This document shows, piece by piece, positions 54,123-64,000 of a stretch of 64,000 nucleotides of DNA. A model generated the notes under the pieces. It made no database searches and had not been told where the DNA came from. It saw only the letters and a list, made by a program, of their open reading frames with translations. Origin of the DNA: Prostheceraeus crozeri (taxonomy: Eukaryota; Platyhelminthes; Polycladida; Euryleptidae); assembly GCA_907163375.1 (NCBI GenBank), contig CAJQUW010003176.1:62001-126000 (forward strand), read 5' to 3'. The position numbers and the translations under genes were made by a program. Position 1 is the stretch's first letter. Every line of letters starts with the position of its first letter.

Positions 54123-56130
54123 CTATGGTCTAATCAATTCATATCGCTGACATTCAACGATGAAATGAAATAGATCTTCTGTCTTTTCAAGATTGCATGA
54201 GGTACATGAACATTCTTCAAATAATCTGCTGCTTACGTTTCTATATTTGTTTGTTTGAACTGCCAAGTTGTGGCTACCTGTTCTGAGTTTTAAGATGGTT
54301 CTGGTTACATTATTTTCTGCGGATGCATTCAAATAACATTTTGTTTCACAGCTAAATTGACAAATTTGGAAATAATCAAGTCCATTCATGCTATTTTTAG
54401 CACTGTAAATCCACTCTAAAGTATTCTATCAATTGTGTATCTATTGTCTTAATAGATTTCAGTTTTTCATCATGACTTTGATTATCCCACAAGTCTTGCA
54501 AATATATTTTAGTTAGTAATTTTCAAATCCTATAGCACCAAGTATTTTTAAATTGCTTTTTCGTCAATATTCTTGTAGATGATGCTGTATAGCTTTTCAG
54601 CTAATGATAATTTTTTGCAGTGCAAGATTCTCATCCAATAATGTAAGGCTGCCTTATAAAAGTGATACTCAATTGGTTTTATACCAAATTCACCAATTAT
54701 ACTATAAGTTGCTGTTGTGATTTTCAGATGACAAAATCTTTTGTAGGATTGCACTTGCAGCTTATTCAATTCTTTCAAATTCAAATGATGACAGAATTCG
54801 GCACAGTGCTTTATTTGAGAAAGAGTTAAGATTTCAAACGCATCTTTTAGTAAAGTTCCATTGACATCTCCAAATTCCTTTAAAGTTTTGCTTGTTAAGT
54901 ATGATGACGTTTTACCCTTCTTTTCTAATTTCTGAATATGCTTTTTACTATTTAAAGATATCCACATACCTAGGTACTTATATCCGCCAACAACATTGAT
55001 AATGTTCATAGTATTATGTATTTCTATGTTTTGTATTTTTAAGTTAGAATTCTTTATCGCAATTTTCGTTTTGTCATAATTAATTTCCAAGAAATTTTCT
55101 GTGCAGTAATTTTGCACTAACTTGATTTGTTTTATCAGTCCATCTTGTGTTTCACTCATTAGCAAAATGTCGTCAGCATAGATCATAGCTGAAATTTTTA
55201 GGTCTCCGATTTCGATTGGGTTGAGACGTTCCAGATTTTTATCAAATGTTGTTGAAAGGTCGTTCATGTATATGCAAAATAACGTGGGAGACAAGCTATC
55301 ACCTTGCGGGATTCCATTCTTTAATCCAAAAAGTTCACTTTCATCACCATTATAAAGTATTCGATATTTTTTTTCAAGAATATTAGTGATTAAAGCTGAT
55401 AACTTATCATTCGGAATTGTCCTTTTCAACTTTCGTATTAGTTTTAATATTGATATGGAATCAAAAGCTTTTGATATATCGATGAAACACAAGAAGAGTG
55501 GACGCTTTTTATTCTTATAAATCTGTAGTATTTCATTTAATACCATGATGTTGTCTAGGACAGAATTTCCTTTAATGAAGCCGGTTTGAGACGGATGCAT
55601 GATATCGTTTTCGTTTAGCCATTTAATTACTCTATTGTTTATAACTTTTGTGAGAATCTTTTCTAAATTAGAAGAAAGATTTATACGCCGGTAAGACTTT
55701 AAATCTTTGATATTTCCTTGTTTGTATATTGGTGTGATCCAACTTTCTTGCCATGGAATTTCACAGGAAATAAGTAAATTGTTAAACAAATGCTTTAATA
55801 CATCCTTCGCATCATTTAGGTTCATCTTAAACATTTCATTGGTCAATCCATCTGGGCTACTAGATTTCGAATTCTTAGCTGATATTATAGCATCTATTAT
55901 TTCATTATCGGTAAATTCACAGTCAATTTTTTCATTTAAAACTTCTGTCTCTTCAGTGTCATGTCAACTGTTGAGTAGTGCCATTTTATTCGTGACGGTT
56001 TTTTTGATGTCAACAATTTCTATTTGTAATCGAAATTCATCTGCTGTAAAATCTTTTGCACATTTGAATGCTTTTTTATCTTTGTTTAGAAGTACACTGC
56101 TACAGTCTAGTGATGATAATTATGTCCAAA
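54123..56130 (-). pseudogene. degraded non-LTR retrotransposon (reverse transcriptase part of ORF2)
   Basis: The main frame, 54548-55846 (432 residues), has the reverse transcriptase motifs in order: SQTGFIKGNSVLDNI, FLCFIDISKAFDSI (D123), NGIPQGDSLSPTLF and MIYADDILLM (YADD at 223-226). A second frame, 54123-54389, carries the C-terminal Cys/His segment (CSCTSCNLEKTEDLFHFIVEC) seen after RT in CR1/L2-like LINEs. Upstream, 55850 to about 56130 continues in broken phases (KNSKSSSPDGL precedes the RT). The endonuclease part is missing, so the copy is 5' truncated. The clade is not settled. Confidence 0.88.
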
Positions 56131-57940
56131 TCTTGGACCCAGACCCAAGTAGGTATTAAAGAATGAAGGGGCATCACACAAAAAATCAAATAAAAGCAGA
56201 GTACTTTTTTATGACTAAAATGCAACTTAGATCCACAAACTCACCCAGAAACACAAGATAACTGCAGTCTGACGCATTTGCGATCATTTCTGTTATATTG
56301 TCAAGCACGTATTATTTCCACTCAATTAAGATGCTTGTTATCAAATATTCATTCCTTTTGATATCCAACTTGCTTCATACTACTTATAGAATGGCTTCAT
56401 CTCGTACTAGTACTAGTAGGCTACTTCACCGGTACTAGTAGACCTATTATTCGATGATTTTATAATGTAGCTTTGTAATGTCATGCATAAGTGATTTCAT
56501 GATTATATTTCAAACGAAGGAATTGTGAATATGTATGGGGATATGAACAAGTTAGTACAATACTTATACTTAAAATAATGAAATATCTGCTGATCAGTAC
56601 ATTGACAGTGCAATTGTAAACTGGTCATTTGTTTTTCAGCGACATAATAGAAGTCGTGTAGCCTCGCTAAATTTCTTTTAAACATATCTATGCAGCAAAA
56701 ATCAACAAAAACCTGTTTCCGCAAGAGGACTACACTAACCGTGCTACAGTGGCTTTGTCGGAAAATTTGCCTTTAAACATATTGATAGATGTCACCCGGA
56801 AACAGTGGTTACTGTAAGTAACCAGCAATTTCAAAATTTGCATATTTTGTTAATTAATTTAGCAATGTTACTTTTGCCAAGGGGTTCGGTTCTGATACCA
56901 TGCTTCATCGACTTATGTGAAACTAACAGTGTTTGGCTCTTTGGAACAGGCGGGTCGTATTCACCGTTGAGATCAGAAATATATTTCAGGTATTCCGATT
57001 CAGGGCAAAAGGATTTGATTCTTCTTCATATATCCTCCCACCGTTAGAATTTTCAGAGTCATCCTTGAGCAATTTCCTCTCGTCCAGTCTCCTCCACGCA
57101 TCGAGTTGTTGGCAGCGATAAAAATTAGAGTCCATTTAGCTCAATAAAATATCCACAGACCTGATAGTATCACACGAGGTCCCACAAATTTTCTACTCTA
57201 GATTTTTGATTGACCTGATTTTAAGACAGGAGTGCATTAACTAAAAAAACAAATTAAAAGTGACCATGAACACTAATGATGTAAGGTATTTTATGCTTGG
57301 GTCTGAATGGGTTCGGCTTCAGACCCACACCCAACAGAAAATTGTTGAATTCCAGAGACCAAAACAGATCCAGACCAAAATATTATTTCTGCTAGGGTCT
57401 ACAAACCTTTTGCGCCAATTGTGACAATTTCGACTAAATCTGACAGTCTAATCCTGTCAAAAGGTTTGAGTACGGTACACTATTGAGTTAATGATGATGT
57501 TCTAAACACCTCATGTGTATGACAATGGATATCATCAAATTCTTCATATAGTTACAATTATTCACTATCGCCTAACTCGTTCTGATGTGGACCATTAAAC
57601 GTAGTAATTTTGTCTTTCACTCCAAGAGATGGAATTCCTTAATCAAAAGAAGAAGATTTTACTCTGAACTAGACCACATGCTGAAAGAGAAACCGACGAC
57701 TAATACGAGGACAAGGATGAGGATTCGGAACACTAAAATTGGTAAGAGTGACGCGAATTTGAAAGAGTAATCAAATGACATCGCTATGCAAAACAAATGA
57801 ATAAGAAATTTGTTTGCTTGAATCTGTAAAATAAAATAATTGAAGCAAAATATATCTTCATGGCAACACCTAATTTAATGGAAAATGTTGCTTACTATAT
57901 TTCTGGAACACTAATCGAAGCGCTTTGAAAGCGGTTTAAG
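56131..57940. other. no gene recognised
   Basis: AT-rich, short frames. A GGGTCTGAATGGGTTCGG / CAGACCCACACCC stretch lies at 57299-57332 and faintly echoes GGACCCAGACCCAAG at 56138. Confidence 0.45.
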
Positions 57941-60900
57941 TACACTGTAATCTGGCACCTCCTAAAGCGGAAGAAATCTGCATCCTAAAGCGCCACACAC
58001 TAAAATTTCAGAAGGCTAAGTTGAATTAGTAGGCTAGCATACTGAAGAGAACAATAACCCTTAGACGTAAGCATCTGCATAGAGGAGAGCGTGAGTCACT
58101 GCTTGCCAGACAGCAGGAACGCTGTCGCATAACATTAGCTGCTATTGAGGACATCATAAGTTCACGTTGCTGTATGTATACGTGAATCATTCTCCGCTTC
58201 ATCTCATCGAGGTTATGTAGCTGGCTTTGACTTCGAGTGGCAAGTTGACTTTCCGTCAGTGATATTGCAATTAAATTGTTCATTGAAATTATCTGTTGAA
58301 GTTGTGCAGCAGTAAATTGCAAATATATGGGTATCATGATGTCATACCATCTTTCCCATCAACGTCGATCGAAATGCTGGATAAATGGAAAAGAAATATA
58401 ATGACTTGAAACCAATCTGCATTCTACATTTTCTCGTGATAGTCAATCGTGACAGATATAATGATCAATCTGGTTCATCAATTAACGTCAGCTCTGAAAA
58501 ATGAGGTGAGTTTCCTGTTGCTCTGATAGCCTATTCGAAAGAGCTGTAATGCATGCATGCTGTATAGCACTAATTTAAATCGAGTCTGCGACTTCTGTAG
58601 TTAAAATGCCACTTTTCATAACGGGACTAAATTAATTCTTGCGAATAATGCAAATTATAAATTTCAAAAAGCTGAAAAGTTTTGAAGTAGGCATATATTG
58701 TATTTGTCAATTTCATGCATTCATTCGCGTTATCTGTGCTCGGTGAAGCCTCTGAGAAGCAAATGCGCATTCTTAGAAACTGCGCAAAGTACTCATCTGT
58801 TATAAGTGGCGTGTCCAATAAGGTTTCCGAACGAAGGTAGAAAAATAGTAGATGCACGCATGTGAAGGGTTAATTGAATTAGCATATCAAGTTTAGGATT
58901 CAATGCAAAGTTCTAAATGCTTTGATGTACACATGTATCATTTATGTGTGGTCAATTATATTCAGAATATTCGAAAATTCGTTTATTTCAATGAATTTTA
59001 ATAGAAATACAACAATCAATTCTGTATTTAGTTTATTGGAGGCACAAATTAGTTGACTGTAACCTGCTAATGTAGCCATTTATCACTAACTGTCATGATA
59101 ATCTTTAGTCAGATAATAGTATAGACATCGAAAAAATGCAATAGACGACACTTAAGGATGTAAGGATGTAGTAGAAATATTGTCTTCAGTCTTTCCTGAT
59201 TCATACATTTAAGAAGAAACAAACATCTTTGTAAACATATGCTTAAAATTTCTCATTCAATCTTTTAAACGTTTTTATCTAATCTATTAAAATTCTGCTG
59301 CTATATACTCGTAGTTGTGAATTCGTTTAATAAATACTCATCAAAATATGTGAAATTCCGGATGTTGAAATATGGGCCAACGGACTACTGAAAAATTAGA
59401 ACTTCTATACTTCTGTATAAAATCTTCTGCCAATAAATATCCTTCTTCTCAGTATTCAAATATCCGCGGTTTTTCTGCAATGTCCAGACACTATTGGATG
59501 CAAACGTATTTTTAATGCACGGCGTTAAGTGTTCGACTTCTATAAATATTCAGTCCATCCTGTTGGCTACTTTTAAAAGTAAATCCATTTTAGCAATGAA
59601 AGTCTCTTTCATACTCTATTCATATTAGTCATTATTATTAAGTTCTCAACGTAGCATGATATCAAGGCGAAAATAGACTCCAGCACAAATAAGAAAGACT
59701 AAACAGTCATCAACACAAAAAGAGAAGATTAATTAATTAATATAGAATGTTTCTATTCTGTAAAAATACATGATAAGGTAATTCTGATGGCAAGAAAATG
59801 TCCGCCTATTGAATGGAACTTTTTTTTTAATAAAATCATCTCATGATCAGCATATCATGCTGGTTTCCTCAAACGAACTATACTCACATAAAACCAAGAC
59901 CTCTGACGTTGAACAATTTCAGACGCCTTCAAAATGTCTATTAAATCACCCTAGAAAAGGAGAAATTCCATTTTTTTATTTTTATAAAATTTCTAACGAC
60001 GATCTTAGGCCATATAAGCCACACCAGTTATTATTTCTGAAGTCAACTTAGCTCATGCATGTTTGGTAGAGACCTGTGACGCTCATATTGTTTTCATCTG
60101 ATTAATAAGTACGGCCACTTGTTGTCGACACATAGCAGTTTGCAAGACAGTGCATGCTGTCTGAAGTGGGAGAGTCAATAAGAAACATGTGCAGTATTGC
60201 ATTAGAACTTTCAAACGAAAGTTAGTTCCTGTGAATATGGATTATTAGTATAATATGTGCTATTTTTTGGAGATCTGAAACTAGTGAATTTCCATAATCT
60301 GTAGAACATCGAATAACTAACAAAGGAGCCAATTTTCTGCAACAAGAGGTTTCAATCATTTTATCAAATACATGTGCATGTATTCAATTCAGCATTGATA
60401 AATTATATTATCTAGGCGTATATCAAAATAGATAGCGTAATAAAAATAATTAAAAAATACGATATGCTCTGTGTATGCATGATTATAAGAAATTCTATTT
60501 TTTTCAATTGTCTGTCAAATCAAAAACTTCGAATTTTTGAAGAAATATTAACTTGTTCAGCCTGCTGCATGTAGCATGTAGATCCTTGTATCTTAAAGTT
60601 AATTATTTTCTTCCTTTCACTCCATAGTTCGTAACTAAAGTTCCTTTTTCTTTTCAGCAATCATCTCGACTGGAATATCAGTGAATACTAATATATGGTG
60701 TCCAAATATTATATATGTGCTTTGACGGATGCAGCATCTATGCCATCACGGTACATGCAGTCTTGTTTCTAACGTATAATCTCCAACGCAATCGACAGTA
60801 CTTGGCCACCGTAGAAACTACTGGAAGGACTTCTTCGTGTGCGTCACATCTTCACCAAGATCAGTGCAAAACTCTGTGAATTTTTTTGGTGCCATAAATT

Positions 60901-61728
60901 ACTTTGAATTCCTTAGTTTCCATCTTTCTATAATAATTCCTTGATGATTTCCATGATGTTTCAGAGCTGCAATATCCGCTAGTTTAAATCGTAATTTACT
61001 TGAACAATAATAGAGATTGATTTGCATATCTAGCACTTGATTGTTATTCGATATTCGCATCTTGAGACTCTATTTGTTACTTTATCTTTATTGCAACTGT
61101 TGATCTACGATTTCACACATGCTTTTATCTACATAATTCTGTAATAAATATCCTGCATGTTTCTGACATTTTTTACTGTCCCGACACTGATTATATTATG
61201 TAGCATTTGTATTTATTTCACCGAAAATTGCGTGGTCAGGCCAAAATTTTCATTGTACATGTATACATGAGATTTCGCTGCATCTGTTACATAAATAGAC
61301 CTGTGATTGTATTCAATTTGGTACTGGGTGTCAATTTTATAAATTTCAAGTGAATTTCAGTAAAGTTTGTTTTATGTATTCGAATTGTACAACACTAATA
61401 TCCTGTTCTCTTGTATAACAGTACTACAGGGGTTAAAGGGTTCTTATTTCTTCAGAGGGTTGTTTGTAAAGCAAGAGATAAATATTGAATGAATTAATGA
61501 GAGCTTTGTCTGCAATAAATCTCAATGCGTAACCCGTCTATTGCTGAATAAAGATAGTAGTATGCATTGTCATAAGGGAAAAGTAGAATATGGCATTGAA
61601 AACATGTTTTAGGTGAGAGGCTAGCCTTCTAAAAGGCGCATGCTTTAGGATTTTTTTATTAGTTACGAATAGTGTCTTGCTTTAGGAGGTGATTCAGCTC
61701 GCTTTAGGAGGTGCTGGTTTACAGTGTA
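57941..61728. mobile_element. 3.8-kb TIR element bounded by TACACTGTAA
   Basis: TACACTGTAATCTGGCACCT at 57941 pairs with the complement ending at 61728 (TACACTGTAAACCAGCACCT); CTCCTAAAGCG follows in both. Further CCTAAAGC words and AGAAGGCTA continue inward on both sides for about 90-110 bp. If TA is the target duplication, the ends are CACTGTAA. No recognisable transposase remains in the interior, which has only short frames. Confidence 0.7.
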
Positions 61729-62970
61729 GTAGACATACTGCTCTCCGTGAAGAATTCACCACAATACAACAAGCGATAGTTGATTCTCTAATATTTAAAA
61801 TTTCGAGTCAATATGAAAGTCTCCTTACTAGTTATACACATTTCTTTCTGAATATTTACGTTGAAGCTGTCGGTTTTTCGGTTTATGAATTTCAAATCTC
61901 GCTTTCATTTATGGTTGTTTATTATCTGATTGTTTATGGTTATATTGCATTTTTTCCCACACATAATAACTGTTCGATGACACACTTTGTGTTCAAGCAA
62001 GATATACTTTGACAACTTTTTGGGAATTGAACCATACACAAATGCTAGATTGAAGATTATCTGGTCTCTAAAATGGTCTCCCGACGACTGGTCAACTATG
62101 TCCTTTATTTGTTGGATTAACTGCAAGTAATGCCAAGAAACTAGAGCTAATCAGAAAGCGGTGTCGCCGGATCATCTGCAATTTGGATTGCGGTTGTGAT
62201 ATTCTGGAGGATCCATCATTCCGACGAGCTAAACTTTCTAGAACAACCGTAGAGAAAATCATAGAGCCCAACAACATTATTCACGAATCAGCACCTGAAT
62301 CTTTGACCAGAACTGGCCAACTTCGGATGCCGCTATGCAAATCAAAAAGGCGAGCCTCTTCCTTTTTCAATCTGCAATCGGGCTGCATAATCTATGTAGC
62401 TGAGCTTGTCAGTCATGCTATTTTACATTAGTAATTGTCTATTATGAAGCAATAAAGGCATTCATATATTTCATGCAAGTCTTCTTCAAATTTTACTGCT
62501 TACAATTCATTGATAACTGTAATATTATCAGCTTGCGAATATTATAGGTACAATATATGTGACCTACAATGGAAGTTAATTCACGATATTTCAATTGCCG
62601 CTGCATAGAGTAAGTACATAGGCTTGGTGGGTAGGCTGTCGACTCAAAAAATGTCATCATACAGTGAAAATATTTATATCAATAGATTCAGTTTTTTGCG
62701 CGGAAATTAAGCTGATTATCAAGGAAATTTCATGAACCACATTATAATGCAAGTCTTCATCGAAAAGTTACACTGACAGTGACATCTGTTATTTGTCCGT
62801 GCATTCATTCTGTTGCCTATGAAGAATACCGAAATATTGGGTGGTACAAAAATTTATTTTTATTCCTGAGAAAGCCAGTGGCAATTGATTCAAAATTACA
62901 ACAGGAATGGTCTCACTACAACTTATGGAACTAATTCATCTAATATTGGTGACACAATCTGCATAGGAGA
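61729..62970. other. no clear gene; faint transposase-like stretch
   Basis: On the plus strand, around 62125-62275, the frame reads KRCRRIICNL...DILEDPSFRRAKLSRTTVEKIIEP, which vaguely recalls the N-terminus of PIF/Harbinger transposases. It is too short and weak to call. Confidence 0.25.
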
Positions 62971-62977
62971 TTTTCAA

Positions 62978-63236
62978 TGACGCAAGTTTGACGCAGAAAA
63001 CCATTTTTACTAACTGAATTCGTCACTTCAGATGCGTGACGTGACGCAAGTCGGTATTTATGACGCAAATGGTATATTAGACGCAAGAAGTATATTTGAC
63101 TCAAGCTGAAGTAAATGAAAATTGAAATCAGACTTTTTGACGCAGTCCGTATATTTGACTCAAATTCATGAAATAAATTCTGAAAACTTCCTGACGCGTC
63201 CGGACAATTTGACGCATTTGGTATATTTGACTCAAA
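62978..63236 (+). repeat. array of TTGACGCA/TTGACTCA words phased at about 18 bp
   Basis: TGACGCAA/TGACGCA/TGACTCAA words occur at 63042, 63061, about 63079, 63097, 63138, 63156, 63192, 63210 and 63228. Neighbours are 18-19 bp apart, and between them stands GGTATATT or a variant. The first copies, at about 62978-62995, are closer. Read as protein the unit would be a six-residue repeat (LTQSVY, LTHLVY), but there is no other sign of coding. Confidence 0.7.
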
Positions 63237-64000
63237 AACGATCGATAATGCAATGCAGTATATTGATATCTAAATATGCGGTCAGAAGTCCTCTCAACAA
63301 TTTTATGTATCGAATAAAGCGCTTATCTCAAAAGAACAAGTTAACATGGAATCAAATAGGCCTATATTATATGATGCCCAAGATTAACAATCTTAGTTCA
63401 GATAGCGGTTCATGGTAAATTTTACACAACAGAAATTAAGCGATCACGCTTCCTTCTAATTCAATGTTATCCGCTGTTAGAATTATTTGGCAAGAGAATT
63501 TGCTCAAAGTTTCAGAGATCATCACACTATAAATGAGCTAATCGCAGGAGTAATTTTCTGTCATTCATCGTGGAACATTCATCATAATCGAAATATAATT
63601 TGCAGAATGTTCGAATCGATTAATTAGAAAATTACCATCTCATGTCAAGTAATGAGACCGGAAAGTTGACACTCCGTTTATCAGGAGGGCAACGGCATGA
63701 CCTGAATAGTAGACCTTGACTACATTCTTTGACTTTTATTCAAGGGATCGTCAAGTAGGCATGTTATTCCTTGAAGATGCATGTAACTGGAGGAAAGAAT
63801 TGAAACTGAGAAAATTGTTTAGGTCCAATTTTTGGAATGTGAATTTAGCAAGGATGTGGAGGGGAGCACAGTATGGAAGTTACAATATCCGAAAGCAATA
63901 GGCCTATTGTCAATAAGAACATTGTAAAGGGATAAAACAACAGAGCATTTATAGGCCTTACACCAAGTGAGGAAAAGTTAGAGGAAAATCTTGGCAACAA
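63237..64000. other. no gene recognised
   Basis: AT-rich, short frames only. Confidence 0.5.

Noticed and set aside
55707-56159. 150-residue plus-strand frame
   Set aside because: Antisense of the LINE reverse transcriptase region.
58026-58337. 103-residue minus-strand frame inside the 3.8-kb TIR element
   Set aside because: No domain; it overlaps the TIR and is close to chance length in this sequence.
26562-64000. tRNA, rRNA or CRISPR-like loci in the flank
   Set aside because: I looked for tRNA-like box pairs and evenly spaced repeats and found none apart from the 18-bp array, which has no spacer structure.

Overview
The window is metazoan genomic DNA, most likely from a marine invertebrate. 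It is AT-rich, almost without recognisable host exons, and crowded with DNA-transposon and LINE remnants. The recurrent TAGGCCTA-type words in the flanks fit an echinoderm or similar lineage, but this is only an impression; the species cannot be read from the sequence.

The main object is a nearly complete Polinton/Maverick (virus-like DNA transposon) at 1201-26555. It is bounded by long terminal inverted repeats and by a perfect 6-bp target-site duplication, AACAAA (1195-1200 and 26556-26561). From left to right it carries: a left TIR with subterminal tandem duplications; a promoter and a spliced coiled-coil/zinc-finger gene (4412-5590) whose first intron holds three 373-bp tandem repeats; a small leftward gene (6339-6788) sharing a bidirectional CCAAT/TATA promoter with protein-primed DNA polymerase B (7046-10957); two paralogous leftward genes carrying the WEVGV motif (11212-14169); a short rightward block with two paralogous PC4-like proteins and a TATA-binding-protein-like protein (14205-15451); and a long, tightly packed leftward block. 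That block reads, in its own direction: a spliced gene of unknown function, a small Cys-rich ORF, a DEDDh-type exonuclease, a stand-alone relative of the polymerase N-terminal domain, a membrane RING protein, a small basic protein, packaging ATPase, a conserved Polinton protein, a Cys-rich protein, integrase with chromodomain, a basic core/membrane-active protein, major capsid protein, and adenain-like protease.

The Polinton looks recently inactivated. Most genes are readable end to end, but there are single-base lesions in polymerase, capsid, ATPase, integrase, the small basic protein and one WEVGV gene, and the integrase has lost its second catalytic aspartate. A 2575-bp piggyBac element (22384-24958, TTAA duplications, 13-bp TIRs) has inserted into the last part of the rightmost gene. 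Its own transposase keeps the catalytic aspartates but has a frameshift in the C-terminal Cys-rich domain.

The flank (26562-64000) holds no convincing host gene; one weak candidate exon lies at 36937. It contains a 0.9-kb fold-back, two hairpin elements with hammerhead-like cores, a hAT-like element with another TIR element nested in it, a hAT MITE with a perfect 8-bp duplication, several other TIR elements, a degraded LINE, two mariner fragments and an 18-bp-phased repeat array. The most interesting part for biology is the set of non-core Polinton genes: a TBP-like protein beside two PC4-like proteins, the exonuclease, the RING protein, and two genes whose start codon is split off as a separate ATG exon.
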